Positions 55,040 through 63,950 of a stretch of 64,000 nucleotides of DNA are shown one piece after another. Below the pieces are notes generated by a model. That model had not been told where the DNA came from. It saw nothing but the letters and a program-made list of their open reading frames with translations, and made no database searches. The stretch's first letter is position 1; each line of letters begins with the position of its first letter. This stretch comes from Odoribacter sp. Z80 (lineage in GTDB: Bacteria; Bacteroidota; Bacteroidia; Bacteroidales; Marinifilaceae): contig NZ_QWEL01000010.1 of NCBI RefSeq assembly GCF_009935865.1, positions 48,422 to 112,421 of the forward strand, written 5' to 3'. Position numbers and translations under genes: made by a program.

Positions 55040-55846
55040 ATGAAAATATTAGATGAGTTAACCAATCGGGAGATGTTTTTTTTATTGGCGGGGCCTTGTG
55101 TGATAGAAGGAGAAGAGATGGCCCTGAATATTGCCGGACATATAGCGGCTATTACCCAAAGACTGGGAATTCCTTATGTGTTTAAGGGGTCGTTTAAAAA
55201 GGCCAATCGTTCCCGTTTGGATTCTTTTACAGGTATCGGAGATGAGAAAGCTCTGGAGATTCTGGCTAAGGTAAAGAAAGAATTTCATGTACCGGTGGTC
55301 ACTGATATTCATACTCCGGAGGATGCTGTGCTGGCTGCGGAGTATGTGGACGTATTGCAGATTCCTGCTTTTTTGTGCCGGCAGACGGATTTGTTAGTAG
55401 CTGCAGCGGGGACCGGGAAGATTGTGAATATAAAAAAAGGCCAGTTCCTGTCGCCGGAGGCTATGTTTTTTGCTGCTGCGAAAGTAAGGGATTCGGGCAA
55501 TGAAAATGTGATGGTGACGGAACGGGGGACAACATTCGGTTATCAGGATTTGATTGTGGATTATCGTGGGGTGAAGATCATGCAGGAGTCCTGCCATTGT
55601 CCTGTAGTGGTGGATGTGACGCATTCTTTACAGCAGCCGAACCAGGCTTGTGGGGTGTCCGGGGGACATCCTCAGTTGATAGAGACAATTGCACGCGCCG
55701 GGGTGGCAGTAGGAGCAGATGGTATTTTCATTGAAACACATCCGGATCCCCGGAATGCCAAATCAGACGGGGCCAATATGTTGCAACTGGATTTGTTGGA
55801 AGGATTGTTGGAACGATTGGTACGGATAAGAAAGGCTATTTTGTAA
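55040..55846 (+). CDS. kdsA: 3-deoxy-8-phosphooctulonate (KDO-8-P) synthase
   Basis: 268 residues, a TIM barrel. Motifs: LAGPCVIEGEEMA, YVFKGSFKKANRSR, PVVTDIHTPEDA, MVTERGTTFGYQDLIVD, DVTHSLQQPN. It condenses PEP and arabinose-5-P for the lipopolysaccharide core. A lone KDO gene here; the others are not in the window. The two following genes, spaced by 16 and 13 nt, appear to be in one operon with it. Confidence 0.96.
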   Translation: MKILDELTNREMFFLLAGPCVIEGEEMALNIAGHIAAITQRLGIPYVFKGSFKKANRSRLDSFTGIGDEKALEILAKVKKEFHVPVVTDIHTPEDAVLAAEYVDVLQIPAFLCRQTDLLVAAAGTGKIVNIKKGQFLSPEAMFFAAAKVRDSGNENVMVTERGTTFGYQDLIVDYRGVKIMQESCHCPVVVDVTHSLQQPNQACGVSGGHPQLIETIARAGVAVGADGIFIETHPDPRNAKSDGANMLQLDLLEGLLERLVRIRKAIL

Positions 55847-55862
55847 TTTTAAAATATCAATT

Positions 55863-57308
55863 ATGTTGAGAAGGTGGTTGTGTGTGTGTGCTCTTGGGGT
55901 GTGTTTCTCTGCTTGTCAGGAAGGAAAGAGGGAAGTGAAAGAGATTGACCGGCTTCCGGAGATTTTCCCGGATTATAAAGCTGTGACTGTACCGGTAAAT
56001 ATAGCTCCCTTGAATTTTATGCTGGATGGTGCAGAAAGCATAGAAGTGCAGTTTTCTAAGTCCGGGACCATTCTATTGACTTGCCGGGGGAAGCAGGGAA
56101 TAGATATTTCTTTAAAGAAATGGCGTAGACTGATGGCAGAAGCCCAGGGAGATACGTTAGAGGTAAAAGTTTTTTCGAAGAAACAAGGACGATGGGAGGG
56201 ATATAAGGCTTTTCCTCTGATGGTGGCGGCCGATTCCATTGATCCCTATCTGGCTTACCGTTTAATTGATCCCGGCTATGAATTGGGAACCCGTTTGTGT
56301 TTGGTGCAGAGAGACTTGTCATCTTTTCAGGAGAAGGCTTTTGTGCCGGCCTCTTTGGTGGAAGGGAGTTGTGTAAATTGTCATTCTTTTTGTAATTATT
56401 CTCCTGACCATTTTATGTTTCATGTACGCTGGAAAGACCCGGGAACAATTATTGTGAAGGACGGAAAAGCGAAAAGAGTAAATACCAAAGCCGGTCTGGA
56501 GCGTCCCGGTTCTTACCGCATGTGGCATCCTTCCGGTAGATATATTGCTTTTTCGTGTAATGATACCTATCAGGCCTTTCATGCTTTTGCCGATGAGAAA
56601 ATCAAAGTGTATGACCTGGCGGGTGACCTGATGATATATGATGTAGAGCATAATAGGGTTCTGGCCGATCCGCGTTTTAATGTCCGGGACCAATGGATGG
56701 CTTATCCGGCCTGGTCGCCTGACGGGAAATATTTGTATTTTTGTAAAGCTGAGCCGGTAAAATTGCCTCAGGAATATCGGAAACTGAGGTATGGAATTTA
56801 CCGGGTTGATTTTGATGCAGAAACGGGACTATTGGGAGATTCCATTGTTCCTGTTATCGATCCGGCAGAGACGGGTACTACTGCTGTATATCCTGCCGTG
56901 TCACCGGATGGGCGTTATCTGATGTATACAGAGGCCGATTGTGGTGTTTTCTTGATTCACCATGAAGATGCGGACCTGAGGATATGGGATTTACAAACGA
57001 ATAGTCTTGTGGATGCTGATGTACTGAACAGTGAGCGGGCAGAAAGCTATCACGGTTGGGCTTCTTCGGGCCGGTGGGTGGTTTTCAGTAGCCGCCGTCT
57101 GGACCATGCATACACGCATTGTTATTTTGCTTATTTTGACCGGAACGGACAAATGCATAAACCTTTCGTTATGCCTCAAAAAGATCCGGAATTCTACAAG
57201 ATGTATTTGCGCTCGTTTAATGTCCCTGAATTTATCGGGGGAGAAGTGACTGTTTCTCCTTACCGTTTGGAAGAGGTGATGAAGGGAAAGATAGAGGATG
57301 CTTTATAA
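55863..57308 (+). CDS. Beta-propeller lipoprotein with a CxxCH haem-c motif
   Basis: 481 residues with lipobox CFSAC (C18), exported. The N-terminal domain (about 25-155) is beta-rich. C170-V-N-C173-H174 is a haem-c attachment motif, just before a WD40/PD40 propeller with repeated blades (YRMWHPSGRYIAFSCND; AYPAWSPDGKYLYFCK; VYPAVSPDGRYLMY; HGWASSGRWVVFSSRRL). This resembles TolB-like proteins of Bacteroidetes annotated as cytochrome-related. Whether haem is bound depends on a cytochrome c maturation system, not seen here. It is 16 nt after kdsA and 13 nt before the DUF6057-like gene. Confidence 0.7.
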   Translation: MLRRWLCVCALGVCFSACQEGKREVKEIDRLPEIFPDYKAVTVPVNIAPLNFMLDGAESIEVQFSKSGTILLTCRGKQGIDISLKKWRRLMAEAQGDTLEVKVFSKKQGRWEGYKAFPLMVAADSIDPYLAYRLIDPGYELGTRLCLVQRDLSSFQEKAFVPASLVEGSCVNCHSFCNYSPDHFMFHVRWKDPGTIIVKDGKAKRVNTKAGLERPGSYRMWHPSGRYIAFSCNDTYQAFHAFADEKIKVYDLAGDLMIYDVEHNRVLADPRFNVRDQWMAYPAWSPDGKYLYFCKAEPVKLPQEYRKLRYGIYRVDFDAETGLLGDSIVPVIDPAETGTTAVYPAVSPDGRYLMYTEADCGVFLIHHEDADLRIWDLQTNSLVDADVLNSERAESYHGWASSGRWVVFSSRRLDHAYTHCYFAYFDRNGQMHKPFVMPQKDPEFYKMYLRSFNVPEFIGGEVTVSPYRLEEVMKGKIEDAL

Positions 57309-57321
57309 TTAAAAAGAGGAG

Positions 57322-59106
57322 ATGGTAATGAAAAAAGAAAAAATTGCGCTTTTTACTTTTCCGTTGATTTGGTGTTTCTGGTTCTGGTGTATGCCGGGAC
57401 ATATTGTATTTGGAGAGGAATCGGATTTTTTTATGTTGAAAAGCGCATATTGGCAGGAATTTGCGCTGAGACCCGGAGGATGGACAGACTATCTGGCCCA
57501 TTTTTTATTGCAGTTTTATAAGTGGCCGGCGGTTGGGGCTTTACTGTTAACGGGGATAAATTTTGGACTGTATATGGCAATTCGTTTTATTGCTGTTCAT
57601 TTGTCAGTGCCACCTGCCTGGTTATGGGTGGGATATATCCCGGTGTTTTTAAATCTTTATTTGCAATTGCATTCCGATATATTTTTGGGTGAATCTTTAC
57701 GGATGTTTTTTTTCTTTTGGGGATTGGGAGGATATGTAGCTATTCGTTCGGTAAAGTGGCGTTACGGTATTTTCACTTTCGCTTTCCCTTTGCTTTATTT
57801 GACGCTTTCGCCGGGAGGATGTATTTTTTTGTTTCTGACCTGTTGGGGGTATGAGCTTTGGCGGATGAAGGAAAAGGGCCGGTGGGGAATAGGTATTTTG
57901 TGGTTAGGGCTTTTATGGAGTTTTCCTTATATCTGGCGTCGGGAAATGTTTTTCAGTTCGTCAGAATCTTTGTATGCTTTAATCCTTATTCCCTTGAAAA
58001 ATGCAGGAATGTGGGCTGTTTGGGGGATGTATGTTTATGGGCTGTGTCTACTGCTGATTGCCTGTGGGGCCGGAAAAGTGCAGAAGCCTTTCCGCAGGTG
58101 GGTATACTGGAGTGAACTGGCTTTGGTATTTGTCGGTTTAGGACTGTGCTTTTACCGGATGTATCCGGCCGAGCGGGAAGTTTTTTATCGTTTGGACCAG
58201 GCTGTCCAGCAAGGGAAGTGGGAGCGTGCCTTGCTGGTGGCTCAAGGGATAAAAGAACCGACCCGGGAAGAAATGTATTTGATTTGCCTGGCTTTGGCTT
58301 GTAATGATCAGATTGGAGACAGATTGTTTGATTTTCCGGTTTGGGGGTTGGGATGTTTATATCTGCCCCGGGATATGGATTACCAGACTAATGTCATTGG
58401 CGGAGAATTTTATTACCGCTTGAATATTCCCAATGAAGGGATTCATTGGATTTTTCAGGCTTCGGTAGGAACGCCGCAGGGAATGGATTTCCGGTGTCTC
58501 AGGCGTTTGGTTGACCTGAATATCCAGAAGCGGGATTTTGCTGTGGCAGAAAAATATCTGTCGGTGTTGGAGCATTCATCAAATCATAGGCAATGGTGTG
58601 CCGGAAAAAGAGTTGAATTGGAAGCTGTTGCCCGGGATACACTGAATTTTTTTGCGGATAGGGATTTTTTCATCGGAGGACGTCCTTTCTTATCCGATAT
58701 GGCTCGTGTTTTGGATGCCGGAAAAAGTAAGTCGTTGACTTTAAATTATGTTCTTTGCGGACTTTTGTTGAATAAGGAATTGGAGAAATTCTGCCGTATA
58801 TTTACTCATTTTTATTCTTATGGTCCCGATGTCCGCCTTCCCAGGGCATATGAACAGGCTTTGTTGGTGGCTATGGACTTTCAGCATGAAAGCGTAATGG
58901 AGAAGAACTGGGGTGTATCGGCTGAAAGTGCGAGGGCTTATTCTGACTATATGACTATTTTTCAGAGGTACCAGGGGAATAAAGAGGAAGCGAAGAAAAT
59001 GCTTTGGCGTTTTAAAAATACTTACTGGTATTATTTACATTTTGTTTCTCCCCGTATTGCGGATGTAAAAGGCCATGAACTTCCGGGTGTCCGTTATTCT
59101 ACTTAA
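57322..59106 (+). CDS. DUF6057-like membrane protein with helical C-terminal domain
   Basis: 594 residues (592 from ATG 57328). About ten hydrophobic segments in residues 8-285, arranged as in GT-C/PMT-like membrane proteins, and a C-terminal helical part (about 290-594) with TPR-like repeats (AVQQGKWERALLVAQGI; KRDFAVAEKYLSVLEH). I do not see a catalytic acidic motif. It is the tightly coupled partner of the CxxCH propeller lipoprotein. Its stop overlaps the convergent mutS2 stop by 4 nt. Function unknown; family name given from memory. Confidence 0.65.
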   Translation: MVMKKEKIALFTFPLIWCFWFWCMPGHIVFGEESDFFMLKSAYWQEFALRPGGWTDYLAHFLLQFYKWPAVGALLLTGINFGLYMAIRFIAVHLSVPPAWLWVGYIPVFLNLYLQLHSDIFLGESLRMFFFFWGLGGYVAIRSVKWRYGIFTFAFPLLYLTLSPGGCIFLFLTCWGYELWRMKEKGRWGIGILWLGLLWSFPYIWRREMFFSSSESLYALILIPLKNAGMWAVWGMYVYGLCLLLIACGAGKVQKPFRRWVYWSELALVFVGLGLCFYRMYPAEREVFYRLDQAVQQGKWERALLVAQGIKEPTREEMYLICLALACNDQIGDRLFDFPVWGLGCLYLPRDMDYQTNVIGGEFYYRLNIPNEGIHWIFQASVGTPQGMDFRCLRRLVDLNIQKRDFAVAEKYLSVLEHSSNHRQWCAGKRVELEAVARDTLNFFADRDFFIGGRPFLSDMARVLDAGKSKSLTLNYVLCGLLLNKELEKFCRIFTHFYSYGPDVRLPRAYEQALLVAMDFQHESVMEKNWGVSAESARAYSDYMTIFQRYQGNKEEAKKMLWRFKNTYWYYLHFVSPRIADVKGHELPGVRYST

Positions 59107-61580
59107 ATATCCAATTGTACGACGGTAATTCCGGCTCCTCCAAGTTGTACCTGCTCGTCGGCGTATGAGGCAACCAAGGGATTCGTACTGAGGTATTGCC
59201 GGATGAGTTGGCGTAAAGCTCCGGTTCCCGTTCCGTGCAGGATCCGGAGTTCTTTGTAGTTCAGCATGACGGCTTCGTCCAGGAAAGAGATTACTTTTTG
59301 CAGTGCTTCATCTCCGCGCATTCCTCTCAAATCTATATCCGGCTTAAAGTTCATGCGTTTTTGACTGATGTTTTCGCGAATATTGGCGTAAGAAACTTGA
59401 GGGCGCGCCGTTTTTCTGGCTTGTGAGGCGGATACTTTTTTTAACTGGGTGAGTTTGGCTGTTGTTTGCAGATTACCCAAAGCAATGGTTGCTGTTTTAT
59501 CATCCAGTTTGATAATTTCTCCGATGGCTTTATTAGGCAGGCTTACCATATCTCCTTTGCAAAAAATGGACATTTCCGGTTTTGTTGTTTGTTGGGTGTC
59601 CTGAGGGGGCGGTTCTTTCTTTTGCTTTTTATTTTTTTCCCGGTTTTGCAGTTTTTCCATTTTCTTGCGGATGCGCTCCTCTTCTGTTGCGGCAGCTTCA
59701 GAAAGCAAGTGTTCTTTTTCTGCTTCCAATCGGTGGCGCAATTGCCGTGTTTTTTCTTTTTCGGCCTGATGTTCTTTAATTTCCCGGATGGTTTGTTCTA
59801 TGGTTTTATTGGCCTGGGTTATGATTTCCCGGGCTTTTTGCTGGGCTTCCTGGATAATTTCTTTACGTAGCCGTGAGGTTTCGTTGAGTTCTGTACGGTA
59901 TTTTTCTACGACTTCATCCAGATGTTTTTCGTTTTCATGAATTTTACGTCGTTTTTCTTCCCAATAGCGTTTGTCCCGGGCAATGTCTTTGAGGTGTTTG
60001 TCGTAGTTGATATGGTCTTCCCCGATTTTGGTAGCTGCATAGTCTAATATTTCTTTGGGTAAGCCGATTTTTTTAGCGATTTCAAAGGCAAAGGAAGAGC
60101 CTGGTTTGCCGATTCGCAGTTCAAACAGTGGTAACATCCGATGACTGTCATACAGCATGGCTCCGTTTAAGATTCCCGGTGTTTCTGCAGCAAAGTGCTT
60201 CAGATTGGTGTAATGAGTGGTAATGACTCCTCTTACTTCCGTTTTGTTCAGGTCGGCAAGTATGGCTTCTGCAATGGCCCCTCCCAACATCGGTTCCGTT
60301 CCTGTGCCGAATTCGTCAATTAAAATCAATGTTGCGGCATTTCCATATTTCAGGAAATATTTCATGTTGATCAAATGGGAACTATAGGTGCTCAAATCGT
60401 TTTCAAGTGACTGTTCGTCTCCGATGTCAATCAGGATATGTTTAAAAATGCCGAATTTGCTGGTTTCACTGACGGGTACGGGCAATCCGCATTGAAACAT
60501 GTATTGCAGGAGTCCGGCTGTTTGCAGGCATACGGATTTTCCTCCGGCATTGGGGCCTGAAATCAGGATAATCCGTTGGTCTTCATTTATCTCAATGTTG
60601 AGTGGAACCAATACTTTGTCTGTGTTTTTCAGGCTGAGCCATAACAATGGATGCCGGGCTTCATACCATAACATTTCCGCACGTTCGCTGTAAGGGGGAA
60701 CGATTGCATTTATGTAATTGGAAAAAGAAGCTTTTGCCCTGACAAAATCGATATAGGCCAGAAAGTCGTATGCAGGCAGTAGTTCGTCGATATGCGGGCG
60801 AAGCTCATCGGCGAATTTACGGAGGATGCGATTGATTTCCCTTTTTTCCTCCAATTCCAGTTCCCGGATTTCATTGTTTGTCTCAACGATTTCTGTGGGC
60901 TCTATGTAAGAAGTTTTGCCGGTAGCTGATTCATCATGTACAATACCATTGATTTTTCGTTTGTATGCTGAGGGGATGGGGATGACCATACGACCATCCC
61001 GGATGGCAATGCTACTTTCCCTGTCCGCCCATCCTTCGGATTGTGCTTGTTGTAATAAACTCTGCATCCGTTTTGAAATCCCTGCCTGTTTTTTTTGCAA
61101 TTCACGGCGTAGATTGCTTAGTTCAGGAGAGGCCGAGTCTTTTATGGTTCCGTGTTTGGAAACAATAGAATCTAAGTGTTGTAAGATGAGCGGAAACTGA
61201 AAAATCGTTTCTGCTTTGCTACAGAGAAGGCGGTAGCGTTCCTCTTTGGTCCGGAAAAAACGGAGGATTGCGGATAAAGTCTCCAAGGAATTTTTTAAAG
61301 AAACCATTTCCGCTATTTCCAGAAATAAACCTTCTATTCTGATTTTCTGTAGAAAAGGACGGGCATCCCGGAAGTGAGTATCCGGAAATTCATTTTCTTC
61401 CAGGAGAATAGACATGAATTCCCGGGTTTCTGTTAATTTTTCTTCCAGGAGATGAGGCTCTGCTGTGAAACTCATTGCGTCCGTCAGTTCTTTGCCCATA
61501 TCGCTGGAGCAATAGTTTTTAATGAGCTGCCTGATCTTATCGAATTTGATTTTGGATTCGAAATGTTCCGGGTATATCAT
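59103..61580 (-). CDS. mutS2: Endonuclease MutS2
   Basis: 825 residues. MutS-type core and lever (about 1-310), ATPase with Walker A GPNAGGKS and the ABC signature region ending STYSSHLINM, Walker B LILIDEFGTGTEP. A coiled, charged region (about 520-650) contains a KOW-like part. The C-terminal Smr nuclease domain (about 750-825) has DLRGMRGDEAL and LRILHGTGTGALR, intact. It acts against recombination and/or in rescue of collided ribosomes. It follows the two DUF1573 genes on the minus strand, 31 nt after the second. Confidence 0.95.
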   Translation of the reverse strand: MIYPEHFESKIKFDKIRQLIKNYCSSDMGKELTDAMSFTAEPHLLEEKLTETREFMSILLEENEFPDTHFRDARPFLQKIRIEGLFLEIAEMVSLKNSLETLSAILRFFRTKEERYRLLCSKAETIFQFPLILQHLDSIVSKHGTIKDSASPELSNLRRELQKKQAGISKRMQSLLQQAQSEGWADRESSIAIRDGRMVIPIPSAYKRKINGIVHDESATGKTSYIEPTEIVETNNEIRELELEEKREINRILRKFADELRPHIDELLPAYDFLAYIDFVRAKASFSNYINAIVPPYSERAEMLWYEARHPLLWLSLKNTDKVLVPLNIEINEDQRIILISGPNAGGKSVCLQTAGLLQYMFQCGLPVPVSETSKFGIFKHILIDIGDEQSLENDLSTYSSHLINMKYFLKYGNAATLILIDEFGTGTEPMLGGAIAEAILADLNKTEVRGVITTHYTNLKHFAAETPGILNGAMLYDSHRMLPLFELRIGKPGSSFAFEIAKKIGLPKEILDYAATKIGEDHINYDKHLKDIARDKRYWEEKRRKIHENEKHLDEVVEKYRTELNETSRLRKEIIQEAQQKAREIITQANKTIEQTIREIKEHQAEKEKTRQLRHRLEAEKEHLLSEAAATEEERIRKKMEKLQNREKNKKQKKEPPPQDTQQTTKPEMSIFCKGDMVSLPNKAIGEIIKLDDKTATIALGNLQTTAKLTQLKKVSASQARKTARPQVSYANIRENISQKRMNFKPDIDLRGMRGDEALQKVISFLDEAVMLNYKELRILHGTGTGALRQLIRQYLSTNPLVASYADEQVQLGGAGITVVQLDI

Positions 61581-61611
61581 CTTTGGGGTTACTTCTTTTG
61601 CCTGGATATTC

Positions 61612-62685
61612 CTATTTTTCTTTAATGTTTCCTTGAATATTTAATTGTACTTCCGCTTGGGCAGGGTCATTGGTAATGACGGTAATGGTTTTGTATTGCC
61701 GTCCGGATTTGCCGGTAGAATCAAAGGTAGCCCGGATTATCGTCGATTGTCCTGGTGCCAGTGTTTTGTTGCCCAGGGTTACAGCCGTACAACCGCAACT
61801 GGCTTTGGTTTTACGGATGATAAGGTCACTTTTTCCGCTATTAGTCAATTCAAAATCACAGTTGACCTTTTCTCCTTTTTTTATCTCTCCGAAATTGATA
61901 TCTTTTTGTTTAAAAGAAGCTATGGGAGCCTCTGACAATTGCTTTTTGTTGAGTTTGCTGAAATCTTCCAGGAGGTTGATACTCACGGAAAGACGGGTTT
62001 TATAATCCCGGGAATTATTTATGGAAAGGATGATGCTTTCATAGTTGTAGCCATAATCATTTTTCTTGGGGGCGTCATAAGTAATGACGGCACATCCTTT
62101 TTGGTCTGGAGCCACTTCTTCCGGAATAAATCTGGTTTGAAGGTGGGCCGGTTGGTATTGTACGCTTAGTTTAACCGTTTCTTTCCTGGTGTTGATAAAG
62201 GTAATTGTATCGGATATTTTCTGCCAGGTAAAAACTTTACCCAAATTGACATTGGTGGTTTTGAAAGCTAATCCGTTGAGATCGTATTTGTAGGATAACT
62301 TGAGTTTGTCCGGATTTTCTACCAGCGTTCCTGCCAGTTCTGCCTCTTCCCGGTTGTTTTGTGCATTCGAGTAAATCAGTATTTTATAGTTGAAATTTTC
62401 TGGAAATCTGGAAGGTGTAAATGTCAGGGTAATGGTCCCTTTTTTTCCCGGAGCCAATGGTTCATTCGTCCAGTCTGCTTTGATTTGACTTGACATGGGA
62501 GTGACCCGGGTGATGATGATCGGTTGGTCGCCGCTGTTTTTAATTGTAAAAGTGGCGTGTTGGGGCTGGTCGTCTACCATTAAACGATCCAGGATTATCC
62601 GAGGTGTTTCGAGCTCTAAACGTCCTTGTGCGAGGATTTTTATCGCCAAAAGAGAGAAAATAGTCAAAAATAAAACGGATTTCAT
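61612..62685 (-). CDS. DUF1573-domain exported protein (second copy)
   Basis: 357 residues with a signal peptide ending ILAQ. It has two to three ASPM/SPD-2/Hydin-like Ig modules; the C-terminal one carries the DUF1573 motif ASCGCTAV with LAPGQSTIIRATFDSTG, while the N-terminal one starts ATFTIKNSGDQPIIITRV and lacks the cysteine pair. It is paralogous to the next gene upstream. Probably periplasmic; role unknown. 24 nt after its paralogue. Confidence 0.85.
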   Translation of the reverse strand: MKSVLFLTIFSLLAIKILAQGRLELETPRIILDRLMVDDQPQHATFTIKNSGDQPIIITRVTPMSSQIKADWTNEPLAPGKKGTITLTFTPSRFPENFNYKILIYSNAQNNREEAELAGTLVENPDKLKLSYKYDLNGLAFKTTNVNLGKVFTWQKISDTITFINTRKETVKLSVQYQPAHLQTRFIPEEVAPDQKGCAVITYDAPKKNDYGYNYESIILSINNSRDYKTRLSVSINLLEDFSKLNKKQLSEAPIASFKQKDINFGEIKKGEKVNCDFELTNSGKSDLIIRKTKASCGCTAVTLGNKTLAPGQSTIIRATFDSTGKSGRQYKTITVITNDPAQAEVQLNIQGNIKEK

Positions 62686-62709
62686 GTTCGTAGGATTTTA
62701 ACGATGCTT

Positions 62710-63765
62710 TTATTTTTTCAAGATGCTTACTATTTTATAAGTGGCGATAGAATTACGCGGGTCGTTTAACGTAAACTGGATGATTTTGGTTGCTTTGGAA
62801 ATCTGTCCGGTTTTGAAAGTAATAACTACTTTGGTTTTCTTTCCGGGTTTTATGGAAGTTTTAGCTACATTTACAGATACCTGATTATCCGAAGTCCGGG
62901 TTTTTCTGATGATCAAATCAGATTTTCCGGTATTCTGAATATAAAACTCGTGAGTTACTGTGCTGTTGGGGGCCAGATTTTCCAAGATGCTTTCCATTTC
63001 TGAAAAAACAGCAACCGGAGCATCGGAGAAATCGCCGTTATAGGCTGAAAAATCCTCCTGTATGTTTCCGACAATCATGATGTTCCCGACTGCATTCTGG
63101 GTTTTTATTTCAATTTTATCCGATACAAATCCCCAGTCGTTCTTTTTCTGTGCATCATAGATGACTTGTATTTTTCCTTTTTCTCCTTTCCCTAAAGTTT
63201 TGGGTTCGACATTGACGGTTATGGCCGGAGAAGTGCTTGTTGCGGTGATATTCAGAGGTTCTGTTCCAGAGTTGATAATATCTATGGTTTTCTCTGTTTG
63301 TTTGTCGTTTTTAATGGCATTCAGATTCAAGTGGAGCGTAGTCAGTTTCAGGGTACCGATGGAGAATTTGTAACTGGCATAAGGCGAAGCCGGTTTGCGG
63401 CTTACATTTCCCCGGATGGTAAGGGTCACTACGGAAGGATTGCCGTTGGTATTGACGGTGACGGATTTAATGAATGCTCCCGGCCGTCCGGTGGGGTCGA
63501 AAGATACTTTGATATTTCCGGTTGCTCCCGGAGCGATGGGTTCGCGGCTCCATTCCGGAGTGGTACAGCCACAACCTGCCCGTACATTAGTGATGATTAA
63601 GGGAGCATCTCCTGTATTTTTAAAAAGAAAATCGTGAACCGCTTTACCACCGGTTTCGCTGATGGTTCCGAAACTGTGGGAAGTGGCTTCGAATTTAATC
63701 TGGGATTTTTGCCCGAATACCATAAAAGGTATCACAACCAGTAATAGAAAAACTATTTTTTTCAT
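62710..63765 (-). CDS. DUF1573-domain exported protein (first copy)
   Basis: 351 residues, signal peptide ending MVFGQ. The N-terminal DUF1573 module has GCGCTTP with IAPGATGNIKVSFDPTGRPG; the C-terminal module (LIIRKTRTSDNQVSV) has lost the GCGC. The paralogue at 61612 keeps the cysteines in the opposite module, so the two are complementary. First gene of a unit that ends with mutS2. Confidence 0.85.
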   Translation of the reverse strand: MKKIVFLLLVVIPFMVFGQKSQIKFEATSHSFGTISETGGKAVHDFLFKNTGDAPLIITNVRAGCGCTTPEWSREPIAPGATGNIKVSFDPTGRPGAFIKSVTVNTNGNPSVVTLTIRGNVSRKPASPYASYKFSIGTLKLTTLHLNLNAIKNDKQTEKTIDIINSGTEPLNITATSTSPAITVNVEPKTLGKGEKGKIQVIYDAQKKNDWGFVSDKIEIKTQNAVGNIMIVGNIQEDFSAYNGDFSDAPVAVFSEMESILENLAPNSTVTHEFYIQNTGKSDLIIRKTRTSDNQVSVNVAKTSIKPGKKTKVVITFKTGQISKATKIIQFTLNDPRNSIATYKIVSILKK

Positions 63766-63843
63766 TCTGTTGAATTTTATGTTTTAATTTTTAAGTATAT
63801 GCCACACTTCTTGTCAAATCAAAACTCTGTAATTTTAAAAATA

Positions 63844-63851
63844 CAAATGTA
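63844..63851 (-). promoter_or_regulatory. -7 element of the DUF1573-DUF1573-mutS2 unit
   Basis: TACATTTG on the minus strand, exact TAnnTTTG, about 78 nt before ATG 63765. Confidence 0.55.
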
Positions 63852-63901
63852 AAAAAGAATTTTTTGATTTTTGTTTTATTGGTTTGTTAAAATTATAATT
63901 T

Positions 63902-63950
63902 GGAAAAAACGGTAAACTTGCCTCCTTAAAAACGGATGAAGGTGACCACC
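63902..63950. mobile_element. Possible end of an IS21-like element (tandem terminal repeats)
   Basis: Two imperfect tandem units, AAAAAACGGTAAACTTGCCTCC (63904-63925) cut in text as AAAAAACGGTAAACTTGCC, and AAAAACGGATGAAGGTGACC (63928 onward), share AAAAACGG and a TG-CC-CC end. Repeated terminal units of this type are typical of IS21-family ends in Bacteroidetes. A 16-codon fragment of a minus-strand gene (63950 to the edge, ending KEEL-stop) follows and could be the end of its transposase or helper gene. The element continues outside the window. Confidence 0.4.
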
